Notes: generated from the sequence alone by a model not told the origin. Shown: positions 36,570 through 46,090, counted from the first letter of the stretch. The stretch is DNA of 64,000 nucleotides from Chitinophagaceae bacterium (GCA_020847395.1 JADLCD010000046.1:41491-105490), one strand, 5' to 3'. Numbers and translations: made by a program.

Positions 36570-38945
36570 ATGTTCAAAAATTATTTTAAAACGGCATGGC
36601 GCAGTTTATGGAAGAATAAATTCTACAGCGCTATAAATATATTAGGACTTTCTATTGGTTTAACTACGGCTATATTATTGCTATTGTGGATTGAAGATGA
36701 AAGAAGCTTCGATAAATCGCACAAGAACTACCAGCATATATATAATCTTAGTGCTCATTTTAATGCTAATGGAAAAGAGCAGGCTTGGACGGGCGTTCCT
36801 GGCCCAATATTCAAATATGCTTCTACGCTGCCACAGGTAGCAGCAGTAGTAAGAATAAAAGACAACTGGGGGTTAACCGTTCATCAACAAAATAGTACCC
36901 AATTATTTTACGATATCAGGAACGCGTATGTGGACAGTAGTTTCTTTTCCATCTTCAGTTTTCCACTGCTTAAAGGTTCGGTGAAAAATCCTTTTCCTGG
37001 TATTAATACTGTTTTGCTTACTGCCTCAACCGCCAAAAAAATTTATGGAACGGATGATGTGGTAGGTAAAATAATGATGCAGGATACCAGCGGATTTGTT
37101 ATTTCAGGTGTGCTGCAGGATTTTCCTGCAAACTCATCCCTGCGTTTTGATGCGTTATTTCCTATGAGTAAGTATGCACAAGAGTTTACCGCCTGGGGTG
37201 GCAATTTTGATTGGAAAACTATTGATGAAGATCTGGGTAACTATGCCTATGATACTTATTTAAAATTACAACCGAACGCGAATATTGCCGCTGTTGAAAA
37301 TGCTTTGGCTAAATCGTATAAGGATGCACGTAATGGTGATAGCGAAACAAAATTTTTATTGCAGCCATTGGCTGATAAACATTTGATAGGCCCTGATGGC
37401 AATAAGTCTGCATTGCGGGTAGTACAGGTATTTACAATTGTCGCGTTTTTATTGCTGGCCATTGCCGCGGTAAATTATGTAAATCTATCCACTGCCAGGT
37501 CAATGTCGAGAGCTAAAGAAGTAGGTGTACGCAAAATCATTGGCGCAAACAGGTTTCAATTGTTTGTTCAATTTGCAGGTGAAACAATTATCATATTTAC
37601 AATAGCGCTGCTGTTGGCACTTTTTTTTGCAGCGTTGCTTGTTCCCGCATATAATAGCATATCTGGTAAAACGCTTTCCTTTTCTCTTGCAAATCCTTCC
37701 ATTTGGATGTTGGTTGGTTTTGCGGTTGCCGGAACATTTGTATTAGCAGGTGTATACCCTGCATTACACCTGTCGTCATTCAGTCCCATTAATTCACTAA
37801 AAGGAAAATTGAGTCAAAGTTTCAGCAATGTGTTATTGCGTAAGGTGCTGGTGGTTTTCCAGTTTTCCATATCTGTAACGCTCATCATTTGCACTTTGAT
37901 TATTGGGCGGCAAATGAGGTATATAAGCAAAATGAATGTAGGATTTAATAAGGAGTATGTTTTTACTGTTGGGCTTAGTGATGATGCGCAGAATCATATT
38001 GATGCTGTTAAATCTCAACTAAAAAAAGAGCCGGGCATTCTGTCCACCTCATTATCTAATGTATATGATATTTCGGATTATGGTATAGCCACAGGAGATA
38101 TTGAGTGGCAAGGAAAATCTAAAAACGATAATATGGTTGTAAGTGTTGCTAACGTGGATAAGGATTTTATTCCGCTGATGAATTTCAATTTTATTGAAGG
38201 CAGTAATTTTTCAGGGACGCCTGCCGATACTTCACACTTTATCATTAACCAAACAATGGCAAAACAGATGGGTTTAAAACAACCTTATGTTGGCACTCCC
38301 ATTAAGTTATTTGAAACACCCGGCACTATCATAGGTGTGGTGAAAGATTTTCATTTTAAATCTCTAAAGGAAGTAATTGGTCCGTTTGCCTTTCAAACAA
38401 GGCGCTGGAAAAATATGCTGTACGTAAAAACTACTACCGTAGCTGCACAAAAAGCTATTAGGGCGGTAGAGAATGTGTATAATAAGTATAAGGCTGATAG
38501 CCCGTTTGCTTACAGTTTTGTAGATGAAAAATTTGACCAGTTATATAAAAATGATAATCGTACAAAACTTTTGTTTAACATATTTGCAGGTATCGCCATT
38601 TTTATTTCCTGCCTTGGATTATTGGCATTGGCTACCTACTCCGCTCAATTGCGCACCAAAGAAATAGGAGTGAGAAAAGTATTGGGTGCAAGTGTTACAA
38701 GCATCGTTCGTTTGCTGGGCCGTGATTTTATATTGCTGGTATTTATCGCAATTGTTATTTCCATTCCTGTAGCATGGTATGGCATGAACAAATGGCTGGA
38801 AAATTTCGTTTATAAAACCACTATCAATTTCTGGCTCTTTGTTGCTGCAAGCTGCATTGCCATAGGCATCGCTTTGCTAACCATCAGCTACCAGGCAATA
38901 AAAGCCGCGTTGGCAAACCCGGTGAAATCACTACGCACAGAATAA
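36570..38945 (+). CDS. ABC permease 7, MacB-like double FtsX, own promoter
   Basis: 791 residues from the ATG at 36570 (MFKNYFKTAWRSLWKNK). An in-frame ATG at 36537 would add 11 residues but lies too close to the putative promoter. The coupling motifs are SRAKEVGVRKIIGANRFQ and RTKEIGVRKVLGAS. The stretch before span 5 reads AGVYPALHLSSFSPI. Both outer domains and all spans are present, with the C-terminus ANPVKSLRTE. It is probably co-transcribed with permease 8 and perhaps 9. Confidence 0.92.
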   Translation: MFKNYFKTAWRSLWKNKFYSAINILGLSIGLTTAILLLLWIEDERSFDKSHKNYQHIYNLSAHFNANGKEQAWTGVPGPIFKYASTLPQVAAVVRIKDNWGLTVHQQNSTQLFYDIRNAYVDSSFFSIFSFPLLKGSVKNPFPGINTVLLTASTAKKIYGTDDVVGKIMMQDTSGFVISGVLQDFPANSSLRFDALFPMSKYAQEFTAWGGNFDWKTIDEDLGNYAYDTYLKLQPNANIAAVENALAKSYKDARNGDSETKFLLQPLADKHLIGPDGNKSALRVVQVFTIVAFLLLAIAAVNYVNLSTARSMSRAKEVGVRKIIGANRFQLFVQFAGETIIIFTIALLLALFFAALLVPAYNSISGKTLSFSLANPSIWMLVGFAVAGTFVLAGVYPALHLSSFSPINSLKGKLSQSFSNVLLRKVLVVFQFSISVTLIICTLIIGRQMRYISKMNVGFNKEYVFTVGLSDDAQNHIDAVKSQLKKEPGILSTSLSNVYDISDYGIATGDIEWQGKSKNDNMVVSVANVDKDFIPLMNFNFIEGSNFSGTPADTSHFIINQTMAKQMGLKQPYVGTPIKLFETPGTIIGVVKDFHFKSLKEVIGPFAFQTRRWKNMLYVKTTTVAAQKAIRAVENVYNKYKADSPFAYSFVDEKFDQLYKNDNRTKLLFNIFAGIAIFISCLGLLALATYSAQLRTKEIGVRKVLGASVTSIVRLLGRDFILLVFIAIVISIPVAWYGMNKWLENFVYKTTINFWLFVAASCIAIGIALLTISYQAIKAALANPVKSLRTE

Positions 38946-38953
38946 AAATATGA

Positions 38954-39272
38954 ATGCTGAAGGATTCAAATACATACAGCGATAGCATATGGAAGTTGCT
39001 GGCAAAACAACTTTCAGGCGAAGCAAACGAAAAAGAACCTAAAGGAGCTACAGCAATTCTTAAAAGATAACCCGGAAGCGATCTATCAATATGAAATGAT
39101 TAATCGTTTTTGGAGTCATAGAATTCAAAGAAGAAGTACAGATGCTGAAAAAACATTAGCTTATACTTTAAAAAAAATAGAAGAAAATAAAAACAGCGAA
39201 AGGGCATCAGCAACGAACAAGGTTAGCGGCTTAATTGAAAAAGAAAACAATAAGTATCAAAAAAGAAATTTT
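38954..39272 (+). pseudogene. Frameshifted anti-sigma-like N-terminal extension of permease 8
   Basis: From the ATG at 38954 the frame reads MLKDSNTYSDSIWKLLAKQL, then SGEANEKEP, and ends shortly after. In the next frame, from about 39039, it continues LKELQQFLKDNPEAIYQYEM and runs without a stop into permease 8. Joined, this gives the W-KLLAKxLSGEAxxxEL-EL-xxLxxNP module typical of FecR/anti-sigma-type N-termini in Bacteroidota, then a charged linker (ERAKNK-like). One extra C in the CC at 39038-39039 accounts for the shift. It may be a real mutation, a sequencing error or a recoding site. Confidence 0.65.
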
Positions 39273-41687
39273 ATGTTCAGGCATTACCTTAAAACAGCCA
39301 GGCGTTCTATTGTTAAAAACAAAACCACCTCTGCCATTAATGTACTGGGACTGTCTGTAGGCATCAGTGCATCGCTCATCATTTTTATGCAGATACATTA
39401 TAGTTTTAGTTTCGACAGGTTTGTGCCTGAAAGAGATAACGTATACAGGATTGTTTCAGACGGTGAGGAGTGGAAAAACCCCGGCGCTCCTGTGCCTTTG
39501 CATACTGTGTTGCATAATATTTCAGGTATAAAAGATGTAGTGCTGATACTTAACTATTTCGATAAAGTAAAAGTGGGCATTAATGAGGAAAACAATGCTG
39601 CTCCCAAATTGTTTAAGGCACAAACTGATGTAGCCTTTACCAATAACGCATATTTTGAAATATTTCCGCGTACATGGATTGCCGGTAATAAGCAAAAGGC
39701 GTTAGATAACCCCAACTCCATAGTGATTACGAATAGCAGGGCGAAACAATATTTTCCTGCACTGACTGCTGAAAATGTAATTGGTAAAACAATTACCCTG
39801 AACGATACAATCAACACTACGGTAACAGGTGTTGTAAATGATTTAGATGCTAATAGTGATTTTGACAGAAAGCTATTTGTTTCCTTACCTACAGCAGCCC
39901 TTGAAAACCTGAAAGAATATTTTAATTGGGAACAGTGGAATAATACTAATTCAAATTTTCAAACCATTATAAAACTGTTGCCTGGCACCGGTGCTGCACA
40001 AATCAATATGCAGTTAAAAAAGATAATGAGTGAACATAAAACAGGAGATAACAAAGATGCATGGCGCTTGCAACCATTAAGCGATGTGCACACTAATCCT
40101 GCGTTTGGAGGACCCGCCAATCCTGAAACGATGTGTAACCTGGTGATATTGGGTGCATTTTTATTGTTGTTAGGAGCTATTAATTTTATCAATCTCTCTA
40201 CCGCGCACGCAACAGAGCGGGCAAAGGAAATTGGTATACGCAAAACGCTGGGAAGTAAGAAAAAACAAATTGTGTTGCAGTTTTTATCCGAAACATTTTT
40301 GCTTACTGCGCTTACCGCTTTTTTATCTGTGCTGCTGATACCACTTTTGTTAAAGGGATTTGAAGGGTTTATTCCCGAAGGGTTACGATTTAGTTATTTT
40401 CTGCAACAACCCTTTGTATGGTTATTCCTACTGGTGCTGCTGGTGGCAGTAAGTTTATTGGCCGGCTTGTATCCTGCATTTGTATTAACCAGGTTTAAAC
40501 CGGTTTCAGTTTTAAAAAACAATGTGCCTTCTATTGGGAATTTCTCAAAGGGAACATTGTTGCGAAAAGCTTTGATTGTCTCCCAGTTTGTAATAGCGCA
40601 GATTTTTGTAATTGGCGTGTTTGTGGTAAATAAGCAAATCCGTTTTTCATTACAAAAGGATATGGGCTTTAGAAAAAATGCCATTATTAATTTTTATCTG
40701 CCATTTGATTGGTATAATTCTGATAATAAAAAATTTTTATTGAAAGATGCTTTGGCTAAAGTTCCGGAAATTCAAAAGCTGAGTTTGGGTAATCAGTCTC
40801 CTGCCTTTAACGGCTATATGACCAGCAACATTACTTATAAACAAAATAAAAAAGATGTTGAGGTAACAGTGAATACCAGGAGTGGAGATACTTCCTTTTT
40901 AAATGTGTATGATATTAAATTGTTAGCTGGCAGAAATATATTATTGACGGATACCGCCAATGAGTTGCTTATTAATGAAGCACTATCAAGACAACTGGGC
41001 TTTAAAAGCCCCGCAGATGCTGTTGGAAGTTTTGTGACTTTTAATGGTTCGCTCAAACCTGTTGTTGGTGTTATGGCTGATTTCAACCTGCAATCTGTAA
41101 GAGCTGCCATAAATCCGTTGATATACTTTTCTGCTCCTAAAGATGGGTATATTATGCATGTGGCATTGCAACCCGATCCTGTTACATGGCAAACGGCTAT
41201 AAGCAAAATAGAAAAAACATGGAAGCAGGTATACCCAAATGAAGATTTTAATTATACTTTTTTAGATAAAACCGTTGAAGGTTTTTATAAGGAAGATCAG
41301 CAACTTTCAAAGTTGCTTACATGGTCTGCTGCCGTTGCAATATTTATAAGTTGTCTCGGCCTACTTGGGCTTGTAATATTTATTACTAACAAACGGGTAA
41401 AGGAAATTGGTATACGAAAAGTATTAGGCGCTTCGGTGCAACAAATTATTACTTTACTTTCTGTTGACTTTGTGAAGCTGATTGTGCTTGCATTGGTTAT
41501 TGCCACGCCAATTGCATGGTGGCAGGCACATAATTGGCTGCAAAATTTTGCCTATCACACAAGTTTAAGCTGGTGGATATTTTTGTTAAGCGGATTAATT
41601 ATGATTATTCTTTCGCTGGTTATTTTAAGTATCAGGGCCGGAAGAGCAGCGGTGGTAAACCCGGTGAAGTCGCTCCGGACGGAGTGA
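39273..41687 (+). CDS. ABC permease 8, MacB-like double FtsX
   Basis: 804 residues from the ATG at 39273 (MFRHYLKTARRSIVKNK), the position homologous to the other permease starts. The frame is open back to 39096 and carries the remnant of an extra N-terminal domain. The coupling motifs are ERAKEIGIRKTLGSKKKQ and RVKEIGIRKVLGAS. The C-terminal motif is RAGRAAVVNPVKSLRTE, so SFQAIKAA is replaced. If the upstream frameshift is real, translation would have to begin at 39273 or 39096. Confidence 0.9.
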   Translation: MFRHYLKTARRSIVKNKTTSAINVLGLSVGISASLIIFMQIHYSFSFDRFVPERDNVYRIVSDGEEWKNPGAPVPLHTVLHNISGIKDVVLILNYFDKVKVGINEENNAAPKLFKAQTDVAFTNNAYFEIFPRTWIAGNKQKALDNPNSIVITNSRAKQYFPALTAENVIGKTITLNDTINTTVTGVVNDLDANSDFDRKLFVSLPTAALENLKEYFNWEQWNNTNSNFQTIIKLLPGTGAAQINMQLKKIMSEHKTGDNKDAWRLQPLSDVHTNPAFGGPANPETMCNLVILGAFLLLLGAINFINLSTAHATERAKEIGIRKTLGSKKKQIVLQFLSETFLLTALTAFLSVLLIPLLLKGFEGFIPEGLRFSYFLQQPFVWLFLLVLLVAVSLLAGLYPAFVLTRFKPVSVLKNNVPSIGNFSKGTLLRKALIVSQFVIAQIFVIGVFVVNKQIRFSLQKDMGFRKNAIINFYLPFDWYNSDNKKFLLKDALAKVPEIQKLSLGNQSPAFNGYMTSNITYKQNKKDVEVTVNTRSGDTSFLNVYDIKLLAGRNILLTDTANELLINEALSRQLGFKSPADAVGSFVTFNGSLKPVVGVMADFNLQSVRAAINPLIYFSAPKDGYIMHVALQPDPVTWQTAISKIEKTWKQVYPNEDFNYTFLDKTVEGFYKEDQQLSKLLTWSAAVAIFISCLGLLGLVIFITNKRVKEIGIRKVLGASVQQIITLLSVDFVKLIVLALVIATPIAWWQAHNWLQNFAYHTSLSWWIFLLSGLIMIILSLVILSIRAGRAAVVNPVKSLRTE

Positions 41688-41690
41688 GGA

Positions 41691-41840
41691 AATTTGAAAA
41701 TTTGAAAATTTGAAAATGTGAAAATGTGAAAATGTGAAAATGTGGAAATTTGAAAATGTGGAAATTTGAAAATGTGGAAATGTAAATAACTGCTGAAAGC
41801 TGAAAGCTGATAGCCGACAGCCCAAAGCCCAAAGCTTACA
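41691..41840. repeat. Octamer array followed by heptamer array
   Basis: Octamers of the ATTTGAAA / ATGTGAAA type occupy 41691 to about 41784. Heptamers GCTGAAA, GCTGAAA, GCTGATA, GCCGACA, GCCCAAA, GCCCAAA, GCTTACA follow from 41792 and end 3 nt before the ATG of permease 9. The last 30 nt are nearly the same as those before permease 2. Confidence 0.85.
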
Positions 41841-41843
41841 ACT

Positions 41844-44198
41844 ATGTTTAAAAACTATTTCAAGATCGCCTGGCGAAGCCTGTTAAAAGACAAACAGTTT
41901 ACTTTTTTGAACGTATTTGGTTTGTCTGCCGGTCTGGCGTGTTCCTTACTTATTTTTTTATGGGTAAGCGATGAAATGAGCTTTGATAAATTTTTTGCAA
42001 ACGATGAAGGTCTATACAGGCTGATGGAACGGAGAAATGTTAATGGCGAATCAATCTATTCGCACGAATCTTCCGGCAGGCTGAGCGAAGCTGTTAAACA
42101 AGCCCTCCCCGAAGCGGAATATACCGCTGCTGTGGCACCTGCATTCTGGTTCCCGCAAAATACACTGTCGGTTAACAATAAAAACATCAAAGCCCAGGGA
42201 CAGTACGCGGAGAAAGACTATTTTAATATCTTTTCCTTTCCCTTGCTGGAAGGAAATAAAAACAGTGTGCTTGCTACCCGGAGCGCTATCGTACTTTCCG
42301 ATGAACTGGCAAAGAAGCTGTTTGGAACTACCGAAAACATCATAGGTAAGCCCGTACGGTTTGATCAGGACACAACCTTTTATGTATCCGGTGTATTCAA
42401 AAAAATGCCTGCCAATTCTTCCCAGCAGTTTGACTTTGTTCTGTCGTTCGACTATTTCAAAACCATTAAAGAGTGGGTAAACCACTGGAACGGTTCAGGT
42501 CCCCGAAATTTTGTGCTGCTGAAAAAGGGATCAGACATCAACGCTTTCAATAAAAAAGTAGAAAACGTTATAACCACCAATACCGGCGACACCACCAGGA
42601 AGGTTGTTGCAGCAAAATTTTCCGATGGCTACCTGTATAATGGCGGGGGTGACAGTGCCCGGGCAGGCGAAAGGATCCGGTATGTGAACCTGTTTATAGC
42701 ATTGGCGGTTTTTATCCTTGTGATCGCCTGTATCAATTTCATGAATCTCTCCACTGCAAAAGCTGCCCGCAGGCTCAAAGAAGTCGGCATAAAAAAAGTA
42801 GTAGGGGCAAAAAGAAGCCAGTTGATATGGCAGTTCCTGATGGAGTCATTCCTTTTAACGGTATTTGCCATGATCATCGCGGCAGGGCTTGCGGCCGTTT
42901 TGTTACCCGAGTTCAACCAGCTTACCGGCAAAACCATTGTGCTGCATTTCACCTGGCAAATGATTGTTGCTGTTGCGTTGATCGCTATAATAACAGGGTT
43001 CCTTGCCGGCAGCTACCCGGCTTTATATATTTCAGGCTTCAATCCGCTGGCAATATTAAGAGGCAAGCTGAGCACTTCCACTGCCGAGCTGTTATCAAGA
43101 AAAGGACTGGTGGTTTTTCAGTTTACATTATCTACCATATTAATTGTAGCGGTAACGGTTATATACCAGCAGGTACAATTCATCAGGAGTATACAGCTTG
43201 GATATGATAAGGAGAATATCGTGCGCATTACCGCCGAAGGCCGCATTCAGCAGAACCAGGAAAGTTTTTTAGCTGAAATACAGCAGGTGCCGGGTGTAGT
43301 GAATGCTGCTTACACTTTCCACAACATTGTTGGCCGTAAATACAGCGATGGGCTGGATTGGCCCGGAAAGGATCCCAACAGGGAGCAATATTTTGAAGTA
43401 TTTGGAGTGAGCCACAATTTTATTAAAACAATGGATATGCAGATGAAGGCCGGGAGAGATTTTTCAAAGGATTTTGGCATGGATTCGCTCAATATTATTC
43501 TCAACGAGGCTGCTGTTAAAGTGATGAATCTCAAAAATCCTATTGGTACTATTGTAAAATTTCATGGCACTAACCGCCAGATCATAGGGGTTGTAAGCGA
43601 TTTTCATTTTGAATCCATGCATGAACCTATAAAACCTTCCTTTATGCATCTGCAAAAAGGAGAGGGAACAATTGTGGCCCGTATACAGCAGCAAAACCAG
43701 CAGCAGACACTTGCCGCAATAGAACATCTTTACAATAAGTATAACCCCGGTTTTCCGTTCACTTTTAATTTTTTGGATGAGGCTTACCAGCGGCAGTACG
43801 AAACAGAAACCCGTACAGCAACCCTCAGTGGTTATTTTGCAGGACTGGCTATTATTATTTCCTGCCTGGGTTTGTTTGGGCTTGCTGCGTTTACGGCACA
43901 AAAAAGACAAAAAGAGATCGGCATCAGAAAAGTGATTGGCGCATCAACGGCGGGTATCACAGCCCTGCTGTCAAAAGATTTTCTGAAGCTGATCGGCATT
44001 GCCCTGTTGATTGCGTTCCCGGTTTCGTGGTGGATGATGAATAACTGGCTGCAGAGTTATACTTACAGGATCAGCATTTCATCAACGGTATTTTTGATAA
44101 CAGGGGTATTGGTATTGGTTATCACATTGATCGCAATCGGTTTTCAAACGATCAAAGCGGCGATGGCAAATCCGGTGAAGGCGTTGCGAGCGGAATAG
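41844..44198 (+). CDS. ABC permease 9, MacB-like double FtsX
   Basis: 784 residues starting MFKNYFKIAWRSLLKDK. The coupling motifs are RRLKEVGIKKVVGAKRSQ, with Lys for Arg in GIKK, and RQKEIGIRKVIGAS. The coding DNA uses visibly more G and C in third positions than permeases 2 and 8, suggesting a different history in spite of the shared flanks. The C-terminus is ANPVKALRAE. It is the last permease of the locus; repeat element E begins 1 nt behind its stop. Confidence 0.92.
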   Translation: MFKNYFKIAWRSLLKDKQFTFLNVFGLSAGLACSLLIFLWVSDEMSFDKFFANDEGLYRLMERRNVNGESIYSHESSGRLSEAVKQALPEAEYTAAVAPAFWFPQNTLSVNNKNIKAQGQYAEKDYFNIFSFPLLEGNKNSVLATRSAIVLSDELAKKLFGTTENIIGKPVRFDQDTTFYVSGVFKKMPANSSQQFDFVLSFDYFKTIKEWVNHWNGSGPRNFVLLKKGSDINAFNKKVENVITTNTGDTTRKVVAAKFSDGYLYNGGGDSARAGERIRYVNLFIALAVFILVIACINFMNLSTAKAARRLKEVGIKKVVGAKRSQLIWQFLMESFLLTVFAMIIAAGLAAVLLPEFNQLTGKTIVLHFTWQMIVAVALIAIITGFLAGSYPALYISGFNPLAILRGKLSTSTAELLSRKGLVVFQFTLSTILIVAVTVIYQQVQFIRSIQLGYDKENIVRITAEGRIQQNQESFLAEIQQVPGVVNAAYTFHNIVGRKYSDGLDWPGKDPNREQYFEVFGVSHNFIKTMDMQMKAGRDFSKDFGMDSLNIILNEAAVKVMNLKNPIGTIVKFHGTNRQIIGVVSDFHFESMHEPIKPSFMHLQKGEGTIVARIQQQNQQQTLAAIEHLYNKYNPGFPFTFNFLDEAYQRQYETETRTATLSGYFAGLAIIISCLGLFGLAAFTAQKRQKEIGIRKVIGASTAGITALLSKDFLKLIGIALLIAFPVSWWMMNNWLQSYTYRISISSTVFLITGVLVLVITLIAIGFQTIKAAMANPVKALRAE

Positions 44199-44199
44199 A

Positions 44200-44593
44200 A
44201 GCCTCTCTCCCCCGACCCCTCTCTCCGCCGCGGCGGAAAGATGGGAGCCTAAGTTCAGAGAAGGTTGATGAAATGCAGTGAGGGGGAGGTTGAGAATAAA
44301 AAAGTGTGAGTGAATACTAAACGTGTTGTTTGGCTATATTCAAAAGATAATGTGGAAGAACAAAAAGTTTGGATTTATTCTATAGTACCGCTCCCTTTTC
44401 CTTTGGAAAGGGAGAAGGAGGGATAGGCTCTGATGTGGAAGTTATAATGTTTGGAATTATTCTGTAGTACCGCTCCCTTTCCTTCGGAAAGGGAGAAGGA
44501 GGGATAGGCTCTGATGTAGAAGAACTAAATGTTTGGATTTATTCTATAGTACCGCTCCCTTTTCCTTAGGAAAGGGAGGAGGAGGGATAGGCT
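44200..44593. repeat. GCCTCTCC-ended repeat element, copy E, with triplicated right end
   Basis: 394 bp. The left end AGCCTCTCTCC and the centre (GTTGATGAAATGCAGTGAG, GGGGAGGTTG) match copy B. The right end is present three times in tandem, each unit about 80-90 bp and ending GGGATAGGCT at 44429, 44510 and 44593. Each unit contains ATTCT-(A/G)-TAGTACCGCTCCC and a CCCTTTCC/GGAAAGGG hairpin. This is the only copy with internal tandem duplication. Confidence 0.8.
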
Positions 44594-44632
44594 CTGATCA
44601 AGAATATTAATAACTGCTGTGCAGGCTACACA

Positions 44633-44676
44633 CCACAAACCACAAACTACAAACCACAAACTACAAACCACAAACT
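44633..44676. repeat. CYACAAA heptamer array
   Basis: Alternating CCACAAA and CTACAAA units, six in all, ending 2 nt before the stop codon of the minus-strand DUF3810 gene. It is another period-7 array, unrelated in sequence to the GCTGATA type. Confidence 0.75.
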
Positions 44677-44677
44677 T

Positions 44678-45778
44678 CTATCTTCCCCCGATTTTCCCGT
44701 ATTTTTTATAATAAGCAATTATGTCTCCGATCACTTCGCTGTAAGAAAGCATGCCGGATGGTTGCCTGTTTGATTCGAGATACTTACCATATACCCAGGT
44801 TATATAAGGCTCTACAGGGTTTTGAAAATTACGGTAAAAATCTTTCATGGTTTGAATGTCTTTCTTTACTGCGGGACTGAGTTGCTCCGAAAATTCCCTA
44901 GCAGAAATGGAATCTGTTCTGCGTAAATTTCTGTTGGCGTACAGAAAGATGTCTAAATAGGCTGAGTACATGAACAGAGAATCCTGGCAGGACGTAGCTA
45001 CAATGTATCCTACAAAATTGGCTTCATTTTCTTTAGCATAACCTAACTGATGTGCAACTTCATGACAGCAAACAAAAGGCTGTAAGAAAGCAGGGATGGT
45101 GGTATTTACCTGGGCTTCACCAGTAAATGGATTATAGTAACCGGAAAAGCCGAGATAATTACCGAGTGTTCCGAAAAATGATGATTTGATGGACTGATTT
45201 TTATATTGAAGAAAAGGATATTGTAAAGATGCTTCCCGGTATATACTGTATGTTTTTTTGAAAACATCAGCGGGCATGGAATATGCGATCTTCTGATTGA
45301 TCGACCCTGTTTTACAGGTGTTGACCTTATCAATCAGCAGCCTGTTGATTTCTTCAAGCGCTTCTTTTGAATATTCCTGTTGCTCAAGTTTCATTTGCGA
45401 TCTGATGCCGCTACGGTCATAATTCAAGCCCCATAATACATTGAAGATAATGTAGAGCATTAATATCTTTCCAAGCATTCCGAACAGGTATTCTCGTTTA
45501 AAAATTGCTCCTATACTTTTGTTCCGGATATATTTTATGAGGGCTGCAAATTTCCAGACACCATATAAAACGGCAGTGATATAAAGTACATCACCCATAC
45601 TAAACGGTATCCAACCGAAAAGAAACCTGAAAAAGGCACTTATGCGGCTATACGATGATGTTGCATAATATTTTTCTATGAACTGGCCGTTCGCTGCGAA
45701 TAACCGTATACATAGCGCAATACAAAGTAATACAATAAAGAATTTTCTATTTTTATTTCCGGTAAGTTGTTGGTTCAC
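44678..45778 (-). CDS. DUF3810 membrane protein with HExxH metallopeptidase signature
   Basis: 366 residues. Three hydrophobic spans lie in the first 120 residues (about 13-30, 60-80 and 100-118), followed by an extracytoplasmic domain. CCHEVAHQLGYAKENEANFVG supplies HEVAH at 239-243 and a downstream Glu at 252, which fits a gluzincin-type zinc site (HExxH plus E). NYLGFSGYYNPFTGEAQVN precedes it, as in the rest of the DUF3810 family. A membrane-bound metalloprotease role is inferred from the motif; the substrate is unknown. It is monocistronic. Confidence 0.85.
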   Translation of the reverse strand: MNQQLTGNKNRKFFIVLLCIALCIRLFAANGQFIEKYYATSSYSRISAFFRFLFGWIPFSMGDVLYITAVLYGVWKFAALIKYIRNKSIGAIFKREYLFGMLGKILMLYIIFNVLWGLNYDRSGIRSQMKLEQQEYSKEALEEINRLLIDKVNTCKTGSINQKIAYSMPADVFKKTYSIYREASLQYPFLQYKNQSIKSSFFGTLGNYLGFSGYYNPFTGEAQVNTTIPAFLQPFVCCHEVAHQLGYAKENEANFVGYIVATSCQDSLFMYSAYLDIFLYANRNLRRTDSISAREFSEQLSPAVKKDIQTMKDFYRNFQNPVEPYITWVYGKYLESNRQPSGMLSYSEVIGDIIAYYKKYGKIGGR

Positions 45779-46090
45779 CCGATGATCGTTTGGTTAATCT
45801 TTCCGTAATAAAAATAGCCCATAATTGAATGTTACCACTTAACAGAGTATGATAATTTATTTAAGACCGGGTAACAAAATCATTTGACGTTTGTTAATAT
45901 GCCAATTATCATTTCTTTAATGAATTAATTGTGAAATAAGTACATGCAGGGAGATGTGAAAATTAACACAGATAAGCATTTTAATTAAGTAATTTCTGCA
46001 AACAACACGAAGAGTATTATTCCCATGTATGCAAAATTGCGGCAATAAGAAGGACGATTTTTCGCTTTGATTTAAAATATAATATTAATA
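45779..46090. other. Divergent intergenic region
   Basis: 312 AT-rich bases between two divergently transcribed membrane protein genes. They presumably hold both promoters. I see no gene, strong hairpin or repeat in it. Confidence 0.5.
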
